A DNA stretch of 64,000 nt from Nocardioides jejuensis (lineage in GTDB: Bacteria > Actinomycetota > Actinomycetes > Propionibacteriales > Nocardioidaceae), in NCBI RefSeq assembly GCF_004337475.1, contig NZ_SJZJ01000017.1, forward strand, positions 1-64,000, given 5' to 3'. Made by a program: the position numbers and the translations under genes. Under the pieces are notes generated by a model. The model saw nothing but the letters and a program-made list of their open reading frames with translations. It was not told the DNA's origin and ran no database searches. The first letter of the stretch is position 1; the number at the start of each line of letters is the position of its first letter. Positions 8,318 through 19,380 of the stretch are shown in pieces.

Positions 8318-9163
8318 CTATTCGTTGTTGCGGCGCTTGAGGTAACGCTCGAACTCGCGCGCGATCGCCTCACCCGACGCCTCGGGCAGGTCCGCGGTGT
8401 CGCGCGTCTCCTCCAGCGCCCGGACGTAGTCGCCGATCTCCTCTTCCTCCTCGGCGAGCTCGTCGACGCCACGCTCCCACGCGCGTGCGTCCTCGGGGAG
8501 GTCGGCCAGCGGGATCGCACATCCAAGCAGGTTCTCGAGCTCGTGCACGAGGGCCAGCGTGGCCTTGGGACACGGAGGCTGGGCGACGTAGTGGGGGACA
8601 GCCACCCAGTACGAGACCGCCGGGATGTCGAGCTTGCCGCACGCGTCCTGGAAGACGCCGACGATCCCGGTCGGCCCCTCGTACGACGACTGCTCGACAC
8701 GCAGCCGGTCCACCAGCTCGGGCTCGGTCGCGGAGCCCGTCACCGGCAGCGGCCGCGTGTGGGGCGTGTCCGCCAGCAGCGCAGCAAGCGTGATCACGAG
8801 CGAGGCGCCGAGCTCGTCGCAGGTGGCGAGCACCTCGGCGCAGAACTGGCGCCAGCGCATGTTGGGCTCGAGACCGCGGATCAGGATGACGTCGCGGTCG
8901 AGGCCCGGGGGAGAGGCGATCGCGATCTGCGTCGTCGGCCAGACGATGTGCCGGTGCCCGTCAGGCCCCGACTCGATGTTGGGCCGGTTCATCTGGAAGT
9001 CGTAGAAGTCCTCCGGGTCGAGTGCGCCGACCACCTCGGCGTTCCACACGTCCATGAGGTGATCGACGACGGACGACGCGCTGTCGGCGGCGTCGTTCCA
9101 CCCCTCAAAGGCAGCAATCACCACGGGGTCGACCAGGTCTCGGACGTCTGCGATCTCGATCAC
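8318..9163 (-). CDS. PAC2 family protein
   Basis: A 281-residue protein of the PAC2 (proteasome assembly chaperone 2-like) superfamily, common in actinobacteria and archaea. The N-terminus (VVIAAFEGWNDAADSAS) and the later DVILIRGLEPNMRWRQF are typical family blocks. The C-terminal 60 residues are acidic and helical. It may act with the proteasome locus 11 kb away, but this is inferred from the family name and not from any motif here. The start is GTG 9163 (VIEIADVRD). TAGGCT (9175-9170 on this strand) ends 6 nt before it. The promoter overlaps that of metH on the other strand. Confidence 0.9.
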   Translation of the reverse strand: MIEIADVRDLVDPVVIAAFEGWNDAADSASSVVDHLMDVWNAEVVGALDPEDFYDFQMNRPNIESGPDGHRHIVWPTTQIAIASPPGLDRDVILIRGLEPNMRWRQFCAEVLATCDELGASLVITLAALLADTPHTRPLPVTGSATEPELVDRLRVEQSSYEGPTGIVGVFQDACGKLDIPAVSYWVAVPHYVAQPPCPKATLALVHELENLLGCAIPLADLPEDARAWERGVDELAEEEEEIGDYVRALEETRDTADLPEASGEAIAREFERYLKRRNNE

Positions 9164-9169
9164 CCTGCC

Positions 9170-9181
9170 AGCCTATAGAGT
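9170..9181. promoter_or_regulatory. Overlapping divergent -10 elements, PAC2 gene / metH
   Basis: The minus strand carries TAGGCT (9175-9170), 6 nt from the PAC2 GTG. The plus strand carries TATAGAGT (9174-9181), whose TAGAGT would place the metH transcript start near 9188, directly before the folded leader. The two hexamers cannot be occupied by two polymerases at once. Confidence 0.6.
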
Positions 9182-9189
9182 TGTCCTCG

Positions 9190-9263
9190 GCCGAGAGGCG
9201 TTGCAACGGGACCCGTCGTGAGGACGCGCCCGCCACGCTCGGCTTGAACACCCAAGGACGCCT
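9190..9263 (+). promoter_or_regulatory. S-adenosylhomocysteine (SAH) riboswitch-like aptamer upstream of metH
   Basis: The leader can form three elements of the SAH riboswitch class. P1 is GCCGAG (9190-9195) with CTCGGC (9238-9243). P2 is CGGG (9207-9210) with CCCG (9229-9232), continued by CGTC/GACG (9214-9217 with 9223-9226) around a GTGAG loop. The pseudoknot is AGGCGT (9196-9201) with ACGCCT (9258-9263). The joining bases read GTTGCAAC and CCACGCTCGG, close to the class pattern GCTGCRAC and CCAGGCTCGG. The two main departures (9236 and 9256) are complementary to each other. A promoter hexamer ends at 9181, so the RNA begins just before P1. SAH is a product of methylation and the downstream gene remakes methionine, which fits known targets of this class. 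Confidence 0.78.
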
Positions 9264-9278
9264 TCCAGATCTGGAAGG
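9261..9278 (+). promoter_or_regulatory. Shine-Dalgarno-sequestering hairpin, alternative to the aptamer pseudoknot
   Basis: This is a perfect 18-bp palindrome: CCTTCC (9261-9266), loop AGATCT, GGAAGG (9273-9278). The 3' arm is the metH Shine-Dalgarno sequence, 6 nt before GTG 9285. The 5' arm shares CCT (9261-9263) with the pseudoknot strand of the aptamer, so the hairpin and the ligand-bound fold exclude each other. Ligand binding would free the ribosome site, predicting an ON switch. Confidence 0.7.
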
Positions 9279-9284
9279 GAACCC

Positions 9285-13088
<3,804 letters not shown>

Positions 13089-14351
13089 TCAGGACCGATC
13101 AACGCTGGACGCCCCGGTCGACTCGTACGAGTCCGCCGGGGCGTTCGCGCGTCGTGACAGCGCGATCAGCGGGACCGCGACGGCGGAGATCGCCGCCGAC
13201 ACGAGGTACGACGCGGCGTACCCGCGGACGTCGGCGACCCGACCCAGCGCGGGCTGCGCCCAGACCCCGCCCGCCGAGCTCATCAGCGAGTCGGCGGAGA
13301 GCAGCGTTGCGCGCTGCTTCGACGGGATCAGCCCGTTGAGGTAGCTCTGGCGCACCGGCGTGAACGCCGCGAAGGTCAGGCCCCACAGGCCCGTCAGCGC
13401 CAGGACCGCGCCGAAGGAGTCGACGGACCCGATCGCGACCATCGCCGCGGCGGCGATGGCCGAGATCGCCATGAGCGCGGACGTACGGCGCCGGGCAATC
13501 CGGCGTACCTGTCCTGCGGCCATGCCGCCGACCATCTGTGCCAGGGCGACGGCAGCTGCGACGAGGCCGGCGATCTGGTAGGCGTGCGGGTCGCCGTACA
13601 GCTCGAGCAGGTAGGGCTGGAGCGCGTAGAACGCGTAGAGCCCGACGCCGCCCGTCACGAGCGCCTGCACCATCAGCCAGCGGATCGGCGGGACCTTCCA
13701 CCCGAGATCGATGGTCTGGCGCGCGAGCCGGGCCATCTCCTGGCCGGTGCTGCCGTGCCGCTCGGGAGTGAAGCCGAGGTCGCGCATGACGACGGCGGCA
13801 AAGCCGAACATCAGCACCAGCACCCCTGCGCGGAGCAGATAGGGAACACCCACGCTGGAGTGCTGGGCGATCCAGCCACCGGCGACCGAGCCGACCAGCA
13901 TGCCGGCCCCGGAGACGATCTGGCCGCGCCCGAAGACGCTGTCCAGCGATCCCTGGAAGCCGGTGCTCGTGAGCGCGTCGACGAGCCAGGCCTCGACGGC
14001 TCCCGAGAAGAACGTGAAGCCGAGACCGATCAGCACCGACGCCGCCAGCCACAGCCAGAACGGTCCGTGCACCTGCCACAGGCCGACGTAGAAGAGCGTG
14101 GACACGGCCAGCGTCACCGTCCCCAGGAGGTACGACGCGCGGCGGCCGACCGTGTCCGCGACGATGCCGGTCGGGATCTCGAAGAGCACCATGCCGGCCG
14201 TGAAGGCAGCGTTCGCGGCGAAGGCCTCGAAGTTCGACAGCCCGGCGTCGAGCAGGAAGATCGTGTTGATGCCCCAGATCAGCGAGGCCGCCAGCGTGTT
14301 GCCCAGCATGAGGAACAGGTAGATGCGCTGGACCGAGCGTGGGGTCGTCAC
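13089..14351 (-). CDS. MFS transporter
   Basis: A 420-residue major facilitator protein with twelve predicted transmembrane segments. The loop 2-3 signature is present as GIVADTVGRRASY. No substrate can be named. Two in-frame GTG codons (14360 and 14351) are possible starts. I prefer 14351 because TAGCGT (14364-14359 on this strand) ends 7 nt before it and overlaps the earlier GTG. The stop codon directly abuts that of metH, and the last dozen codons form the dyad at 13109-13144. A copy of the 61-bp palindromic element lies between this gene and the SRPBCC gene upstream. Confidence 0.9.
   Translation of the reverse strand: MTTPRSVQRIYLFLMLGNTLAASLIWGINTIFLLDAGLSNFEAFAANAAFTAGMVLFEIPTGIVADTVGRRASYLLGTVTLAVSTLFYVGLWQVHGPFWLWLAASVLIGLGFTFFSGAVEAWLVDALTSTGFQGSLDSVFGRGQIVSGAGMLVGSVAGGWIAQHSSVGVPYLLRAGVLVLMFGFAAVVMRDLGFTPERHGSTGQEMARLARQTIDLGWKVPPIRWLMVQALVTGGVGLYAFYALQPYLLELYGDPHAYQIAGLVAAAVALAQMVGGMAAGQVRRIARRRTSALMAISAIAAAAMVAIGSVDSFGAVLALTGLWGLTFAAFTPVRQSYLNGLIPSKQRATLLSADSLMSSAGGVWAQPALGRVADVRGYAASYLVSAAISAVAVPLIALSRRANAPADSYESTGASSVDRS
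13109..13144. terminator. Stem-loop inside the MFS gene's 3' end, probable metH terminator
   Basis: The arms ACGCCCCGG (13109-13117) and CCGGGGCGT (13136-13144) enclose a second palindrome, GACTCGTACGAGTC (13120-13133). It begins 20 nt after the metH stop and lies within the last codons of the convergent MFS gene. No U-tract follows on either strand. It may act as a two-way terminator. Confidence 0.5.
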
Positions 14352-14395
14352 GCTTCTCACGCTAGCGGCCCGTGGCCGCCCGGGTGCGGGCGCTT

Positions 14396-14456
14396 GCGAT
14401 ACCGATCAGTAGCGCCCCTATCCGGGGCGGAGAAGGGCCGTACTGATCGGTATCGC
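14396..14456. repeat. 61-bp palindromic element, copy A
   Basis: A perfect 16-bp inverted repeat (GCGATACCGATCAGTA at 14396-14411, its complement at 14441-14456) flanks 29 bp that hold a smaller hairpin (GCCCC/GGGGC on the minus strand). It lies 13 nt after the stop of the SRPBCC gene. Copy B at 25646-25706 has the same total length, arm length and spacer length, with compensatory arm changes. Confidence 0.8.
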
Positions 14457-14469
14457 TAGGGCGACGGGG

Positions 14470-14895
14470 TCAGGCAGCGCGCTTCAGGCGACGGACGTAG
14501 GCCTGGAGCAGACCGAGCGAGAGGGCCTTCAGCGCCTTCTGCTCGACGAACGGCACGCGCTGGCGGGCCGTGAGGGTCCAGGTGATCAGGGTGCCGGCCT
14601 CGGTCGCGACGAGCGTGACCTCGCCCGCGTAGTCCGCGAACGGGACGCCGCCGAGCGCCTTGTAGCCGAGGCGACCGGGCGCGTCGAACGCCGTGATCTC
14701 CTCGACGATGGCCGGAGCCGGACCGGGGGCGGTGATCTTGCGGACCGCACCGACGCCGTTCGGCTCCGTGGTGCCCGGCTTGGTGACGACCGCGGTGACG
14801 CCCGGGCCCCAGTCGGTCATGCCGGCGTGGTCGGAGAGGATCCGCCAGGCCTCGTCGATGTTGACGCGGACGATGGCCTTGCTCGAGGCGCGCAT
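14470..14895 (-). CDS. SRPBCC (START-like) family protein
   Basis: A 141-residue protein with the helix-grip fold of the polyketide cyclase/dehydrase and lipid-transport group. Evidence is the N-terminal strand-helix pattern VRVNIDEAWRILSDHAGMTDWGPGV, the central strands around ITAFDAPGRLGYKALGG, and the C-terminal amphipathic helix KALSLGLLQAYVRRLKR that normally caps the ligand cavity. The ligand is unknown. The ATG at 14895 is preceded by a good ribosome site (GGAAGGA). It is followed by the 61-bp palindrome copy A. Confidence 0.85.
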   Translation of the reverse strand: MRASSKAIVRVNIDEAWRILSDHAGMTDWGPGVTAVVTKPGTTEPNGVGAVRKITAPGPAPAIVEEITAFDAPGRLGYKALGGVPFADYAGEVTLVATEAGTLITWTLTARQRVPFVEQKALKALSLGLLQAYVRRLKRAA

Positions 14896-15029
14896 GCGCT
14901 TGTTCCTTCCAACGGGGACGTGTCGGCCTCATTGTGCCTTGGGGACCGACCTAGGCTGGACGTAGACCTGCACGCGCCACCTCCCGCCGGTTGGCGGCGT
15001 CGCAGCACCCCCGTGAGGCGGTGGCAATC

Positions 15030-15383
15030 ATGGCCACTGACAACATCTCCCGACTCACCCTGCGCGACCGCGTCGAGCCGTCGCTGCGCGACGGTGACTG
15101 GTGGCCCGAGAGCCGGGTGCTCGAGGACGAGCTGAGTCATCTCTTCGCCCTCTGGCCACCCTCCGCCGGGGAAATCACCCGCGTCCTCTACTCGCCGCCG
15201 GACTGGGACGACCACCCGCGTTCGGCACCCGTGCCCGGACGGCGGGTCAAGACGGGTTCCTTCCCCCGCGACGACACCCATCAGCTGGTCCTGGTCATGC
15301 GGACTGGACGACGCCTGGCGATCGGCGTGATCCCACCAGGTACCGCTGCCGGAGAGGCTGCGGAACTGCTCGCCGCGAGGTGA
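15030..15383 (+). CDS. DUF5994 family protein
   Basis: A 117-residue actinobacterial protein of unknown function. The start MATDNISRLTLRDRVEPSL and the phrases DGDWWPES and YSPPDWDDHPR fit the DUF5994 family, which pairs an Arg-rich first half with a compact beta-rich second half. I chose ATG 15030 because GAGGCGG lies 7 nt upstream and earlier codons lack similarity. The stop is 5 nt before the desaturase start, with the desaturase ribosome site lying over the stop codon, so the two are cotranscribed and probably coupled. Confidence 0.8.
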   Translation: MATDNISRLTLRDRVEPSLRDGDWWPESRVLEDELSHLFALWPPSAGEITRVLYSPPDWDDHPRSAPVPGRRVKTGSFPRDDTHQLVLVMRTGRRLAIGVIPPGTAAGEAAELLAAR

Positions 15384-15388
15384 CGGCC

Positions 15389-16459
15389 ATGTCCTCCGAC
15401 AAGCTCCTCGGACTGCCTACAACGGCAGGGGAGGACCGACCCTCGGTGACCGGCCACTACCAGGGCGGGTACGGCGATCTGGCCCGCCGCGTGCGGGCGG
15501 CCGGGCTGATGCAGCGCCGCCCGGCGGCGTTCGTCCGGCACCTCACGGTCCTGGTCGCCGCAACCGTCGCAGTCGTCGTCCTGATGGCGACGCATCGCGA
15601 CGCCTGGTGGCTGCTCGCGATGGCACCGCTGATGGCGGTGCTCGCCACCCGCACCAGCTTCCTCGGCCACGACGTGGGCCACCTCCAGATCACCCGGAAC
15701 ACCACAGCCAGCCGTCGCCTCGGCCTGCTGACGGGCAACCTGCTCAGCGGCCTCGGCTACGGCTGGTGGGTGCCGAAGCACAACGCCCACCATGCGCACC
15801 CGAACGACCTCGGCACCGACCCCGATGTGCGACCCGGCGCGCTGATCTGGGATCCGGTGCAGGCCACCGGGCGGCGCGGAGCGATGGCGTGGTGGACCCG
15901 GCACCAGGCGCTCCTCTTCTTCCCGCTGCTCGTCTTCGAGGCCATCAACCTCCACGTCGCCAGCATCCGTTCCCTGTTCAGCCGGGGCCTCCGCGGACGG
16001 ACCGGCGAGGCAGCGATGCTGGCCCTGCACTTCGCCGGCTACACGACGCTCCTGGTGCTGACGCTGACCTGGCCCCAGGCGGTGGCGTTCGTGGTCATCC
16101 AGAAAGGCCTCCAGGGTCTCTACCTGGGCTGCTCGTTCGCCCCGGGACACAAGGGCATGCCGGTCCTCGACGCAGACACTGCACGCGATCCGCTCCTGCG
16201 CCAGGTGCTGACCTCCCGCAACGTGCGCGGTGGCCCGGTTACGGACGCCGTCCTCGGCGGCCTGAACTACCAGATCGAGCACCACCTGTTCCCGAGCATG
16301 CCCCGCGCCAACCTGCGCCGCGCTCAACCCCTGGTACGGGCGTTCTGCGCGGAGCACGAGATCCCGTACCTCGAGTATCGGGCGTTCGCCTCGTACGCCG
16401 CAGGGTTGCGGCACCTGCGCCGGGTCGGCGCGACCGCAGGCGAGCCCGTGCGCGGGTAA
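15389..16459 (+). CDS. Membrane fatty-acid desaturase (acyl-CoA/acyl-lipid type)
   Basis: A 356-residue integral membrane di-iron desaturase that inserts a double bond into acyl chains. All three histidine boxes are present: HDVGH (94-98), HNAHH (131-135) and QIEHH (295-299), interleaved with about four hydrophobic segments. The first 50 residues are basic and may face an electron donor; no fused cytochrome b5 or ferredoxin domain is seen. The start is ATG 15389 with GCGAGG 6-9 nt upstream; a GTG nine bases earlier is also possible. It is in one operon with the DUF5994 gene. Regiospecificity cannot be predicted. Confidence 0.93.
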   Translation: MSSDKLLGLPTTAGEDRPSVTGHYQGGYGDLARRVRAAGLMQRRPAAFVRHLTVLVAATVAVVVLMATHRDAWWLLAMAPLMAVLATRTSFLGHDVGHLQITRNTTASRRLGLLTGNLLSGLGYGWWVPKHNAHHAHPNDLGTDPDVRPGALIWDPVQATGRRGAMAWWTRHQALLFFPLLVFEAINLHVASIRSLFSRGLRGRTGEAAMLALHFAGYTTLLVLTLTWPQAVAFVVIQKGLQGLYLGCSFAPGHKGMPVLDADTARDPLLRQVLTSRNVRGGPVTDAVLGGLNYQIEHHLFPSMPRANLRRAQPLVRAFCAEHEIPYLEYRAFASYAAGLRHLRRVGATAGEPVRG

Positions 16460-16513
16460 CGCCGATAGGCTTCCCGAACGCGTCGGTCCTCGCCCAGAGC
16501 CTCGGAGGTCATC

Positions 16514-17194
16514 CTGAACACCGTCACCCCGGGTGGGATCCGTGCCGTCCTGTGGGACATGGACGGCACCCTCGTCGACACCGAGCCCTACTGGATGGAG
16601 GCGGAGTTCGACCTCGCCGAGCAGTACGGGGGCAGATGGACGCACGAGCACGGCCTCGCCCTCGTGGGCAACGACCTGCTGGAGTCGGGTCGCTACATCC
16701 TCCAGCACATGTTCGAGCCGGACTCGCCGGGCGCAGCGCTCACGCCGGAGCAGGTCGTCGAGCTGCTGCTCGACGGCGTCGTGGCACGCGTCGAGAAGGC
16801 CGTGCCGTGGCGTCCTGGCGCCCGCGAGCTGCTCGACGACCTGCTCGACGCCGGTGTGCCGTGTGCACTCGTCACGATGAGCTACCAGCGCTTCGTCGAC
16901 CCGATCCTCACGCAGCTGCCGGCAGGCGCCTTCGCCGAGATCGTCACCGGTGACCGGGTCAGCCAGGGCAAGCCGCATCCCGAGCCGTACCTCAAGGCAG
17001 CAGCCGGTCTGGGCCTCGCGCCCGAGGAGTGCGTCGCGATCGAGGACTCCAACACGGGTGCCACGTCTGCCGAGGCTGCCGGGTGCACCGTGCTCGTCGT
17101 GGAATGCCACGTGCCCGTCGCGCCGGGGGAGCGGCGGGTCTTCCGGGACTCGCTCGAAGGCCTGACGGTCGACGACGTCCTGACGCTGCGCTGA
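16514..17194 (+). CDS. HAD-family phosphatase, apparent CTG start
   Basis: A haloacid-dehalogenase-like phosphatase of about 226 residues, beta-phosphoglucomutase subgroup. Motif I is DMDGTLVDTE, with nucleophile Asp15 and acid/base Asp17. Motif II is ALVTMS, motif III Lys is in GKPHPEPYLKA, and motif IV is CVAIEDSNTG. The first ATG in frame (16559) falls inside motif I and would delete the nucleophile. Between the upstream stop (16466) and that ATG there is no ATG, GTG or TTG. The best start is CTG 16514, five bases after GGAGG (16504-16508). The substrate is likely a sugar phosphate or nucleotide but is unknown. Confidence 0.9.
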   Translation: MNTVTPGGIRAVLWDMDGTLVDTEPYWMEAEFDLAEQYGGRWTHEHGLALVGNDLLESGRYILQHMFEPDSPGAALTPEQVVELLLDGVVARVEKAVPWRPGARELLDDLLDAGVPCALVTMSYQRFVDPILTQLPAGAFAEIVTGDRVSQGKPHPEPYLKAAAGLGLAPEECVAIEDSNTGATSAEAAGCTVLVVECHVPVAPGERRVFRDSLEGLTVDDVLTLR

Positions 17195-17215
17195 CCCGGC
17201 TGACGGAAGCCGGCC

Positions 17216-18103
17216 TCAGTCGTCGGTCAGGTCCGTGCCGAGGTCGCCCGCCGCGGCGAGCGCCTCGCGGACCAGGGGCAGCGGCAGCAGCTCACCACCG
17301 AACTCCGGGCAGTGCGCCTGGAACGAGCACCAGTCGCAGAGCCGTGACTTGTTGGGCCGCCAGTCGCCGCTCAGCTCCGCCGAGCGGATGGCGCCGAAGA
17401 CCGCATTGACCTTCCGCTCCAGCGACCGCAGGTCTGCCTCGTCGGGCGCATAGCTGACGGTCTCGCCGTTGCCGAGGTAGATCAGCTGCAGCATCGCCGG
17501 GATGACGCCGCGCGTCTTCCACCAGACGAGCGCGTAGAACTTCATCTGGAAGAGCGCCTTGGCCTCGAAGAACTCGCCAGGACTCCTTCCGGTCTTGTAA
17601 TCGGAGATCCGCACCCGTCCGTCAGGTGCCTCCTCGACCCGGTCGATGAAACCCCGGATCAGCAGCTTCGAGTCGAGCACGGTCTCGACGTACAGCTCAC
17701 GCTCGGACGGCTGCAGGCGCGTGGGGTCCTCGAGCGTGAAGTACTTCTCCAGCGAACGCCGACACTCGTCGAGCCAGGCGCCGACCTCGGGGCCTTCCTC
17801 GCCAAACATCGAGGCAAGCTCCGGCTCCGCCTCGAGCAGCGCCTCCCACGAGGGGACGACCATCTCCTGAGCCCGCTCGGGGGTGCGGTCCCCGGCATCC
17901 AGGTCGAAGAGGTCCTCCAGCACCTTGTGCACGACGGTGCCGCGGACGGCGGCGGGGGACGGAGCCTCCGGCAGCTTGTCGATCGACCGGTAGCGGTACA
18001 GCAACGGACAGGTCATGAAGTCGCCGGCCCGGCTGGGGGAGAGCGCGCCGAGCACCTCGACCCCGTCGACGGGGGTGGAATGGGCTTCAGCGGGCGAGCT
18101 CAT
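17216..18103 (-). CDS. RecB-like PD-(D/E)XK nuclease with C-terminal Cys cluster
   Basis: A 295-residue stand-alone RecB-family exonuclease domain. It starts with LSPSRAGDFMTCPLLYRYRSIDKLPE, the usual PDDEXK entry with a first Cys. It continues through GTVVHKVLEDLF and the nuclease core RISDYKTGRSPGEF (Asp and Lys of the D...DxK motif). It ends with CDWCSFQAHCPEF. One N-terminal and three C-terminal cysteines match the arrangement that holds a 4Fe-4S cluster in AddB/Cas4-type nucleases. The start is ATG 18103, with TAGATT (18115-18110 on this strand) 6 nt upstream. Genes of this kind sit beside the proteasome region in many actinobacteria; the role is probably DNA repair. Confidence 0.88.
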   Translation of the reverse strand: MSSPAEAHSTPVDGVEVLGALSPSRAGDFMTCPLLYRYRSIDKLPEAPSPAAVRGTVVHKVLEDLFDLDAGDRTPERAQEMVVPSWEALLEAEPELASMFGEEGPEVGAWLDECRRSLEKYFTLEDPTRLQPSERELYVETVLDSKLLIRGFIDRVEEAPDGRVRISDYKTGRSPGEFFEAKALFQMKFYALVWWKTRGVIPAMLQLIYLGNGETVSYAPDEADLRSLERKVNAVFGAIRSAELSGDWRPNKSRLCDWCSFQAHCPEFGGELLPLPLVREALAAAGDLGTDLTDD

Positions 18104-18174
18104 GCCAGCAATCTAGGCGAGGCCACCGACACTGGCCGCGGCGGTCCGCACCGGTGATCCGCTAGCCTCGGGCC

Positions 18175-19344
18175 GTGCCAGCACATGACGTCCCGTCACC
18201 GAGCGAGTCCGACCGCCGGGCTCCCGCTCCGGTCCCGCCGGGTCACTTCCGCGTGGGTCGTTTCCTCGGTGTCGATGTCCTCGTCACACGGTCCTGGTTC
18301 TTGCTCGCGGCGTTGATCGCCTTCCTCATGGCTCCGGTCGTCGACGAGGTCGAGCCCGGCCTCGGCGCCTGGAAGTACGTCGCTGGCCTGGTCATCGCGG
18401 TCGTCTACGCCTTCACGATCCTCGTCCACGAGGCAGCCCACGCGGTGTCGTCGCGGCGCTACGGCCACCCGGTCGAGTCGATCACGCTGCACTTCCTCGG
18501 TGGGCACACGGGTGTCGACGGTGGGCCGCGCAGCGCCCGCCAGGAGTTCGTGATGTCGATCGTGGGGCCGTTGGCCTCGCTCGGCGTCGCGCTGGTCGCG
18601 TGGCTGCTGGGCCAGGTCCTGCCCGGCGGACTGATCGGGCTGGTCATTGGCACCCTCGCCTGGGCGAACCTCGTCATCGGCGTCTTCAACCTGCTGCCCG
18701 GGCTGCCGCTGGACGGCGGGCGCGTCCTCAAGGCCCTGGTTTGGGGCGCCACGCGCAACGAGGTCCGCGGCACGATCGTCGCGGGCTGGTCCGGCCGGAT
18801 CGTCGCGCTCCTGACCCTCCTCCTGCCCCTCGTCATGGAGCGCGTGTACGACGTGCGGGCCGACGTCACGTCGTGGGCCTTCGCGGTGCTCCTCGCGGCG
18901 TTCATCTGGAGCGGTGCGACGGCGGCCATGCAGGGAGCTCGCCTCCGCCGCACGCTGCCGTCGCTGGTCGCCCGACAGCTCGCGCGGCGTACCCTCGCGG
19001 TCCCCGCGGACCTACCCATCGCCGAGGCCGTACGCCGCGCCCAGGAGGCCGAGGCCGGCAGCATCGTGACCGTCGATACCGACGGGCGCCCCGTCGGCAT
19101 CGTCAATGAGGCCGCCGTCGACGCGACACCCGACGACCGTCGCCCCTGGGTGCCAGCGTCCGCGGTCGCGCGCAGCCTGGTGCCCGGCATGACGCTGCCG
19201 GTGGACATCAAGGGCGAGGAGCTGATCCGGGCGATCACCTTCCTGCCCGCCCACGAGTACCTCCTCGTAGATGCCGAAGGCAGCATCTACGGCGTCCTCG
19301 CGACGGCCGACGTCGACCGAGCGTTCCGCGAGCGCCACCGCTGA
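18175..19344 (+). CDS. Site-2 protease family metallopeptidase (M50) with CBS-like tail
   Basis: A 389-residue intramembrane zinc protease. The zinc motif HEAAH is at 85-89 in a transmembrane helix. The third ligand Asp lies in NLLPGLPLDGGRV (about 178-190). About six hydrophobic segments precede a soluble C-terminal region (about 270-389) that looks like a pair of CBS modules (SIVTVDTDGRPVGIVNE, then EYLLVDAEGSIYGVL), which may sense a nucleotide. The target is unknown; relatives cut anti-sigma factors. The start is GTG 18175 with TAGCCT (18163-18168) 6 nt upstream. It diverges from the RecB-like gene. Confidence 0.92.
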   Translation: MPAHDVPSPSESDRRAPAPVPPGHFRVGRFLGVDVLVTRSWFLLAALIAFLMAPVVDEVEPGLGAWKYVAGLVIAVVYAFTILVHEAAHAVSSRRYGHPVESITLHFLGGHTGVDGGPRSARQEFVMSIVGPLASLGVALVAWLLGQVLPGGLIGLVIGTLAWANLVIGVFNLLPGLPLDGGRVLKALVWGATRNEVRGTIVAGWSGRIVALLTLLLPLVMERVYDVRADVTSWAFAVLLAAFIWSGATAAMQGARLRRTLPSLVARQLARRTLAVPADLPIAEAVRRAQEAEAGSIVTVDTDGRPVGIVNEAAVDATPDDRRPWVPASAVARSLVPGMTLPVDIKGEELIRAITFLPAHEYLLVDAEGSIYGVLATADVDRAFRERHR

Positions 19345-19380
19345 GCGAAGGCACCGGCGTGCGCCGATAGGCTTCCCCTC

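Noticed and set aside
6412-9178. Long open frames on both strands over the SCO1664-type, mshC and PAC2 genes
   Set aside because: Composition is Arg/Ser/Thr-rich nonsense typical of off-frame reading. The real genes in these places have clear motifs.
9182-9284. Cobalamin or SAM riboswitch before metH
   Set aside because: The leader is too short for a cobalamin riboswitch, has no B12-box-like sequence, and lacks the SAM-I/SAM-IV junction layout. The pseudoknot and joining sequences point to the SAH class.
16559-16561. ATG as start of the HAD phosphatase
   Set aside because: It falls within motif I and removes the nucleophilic Asp, giving an inactive protein despite perfect motifs elsewhere.
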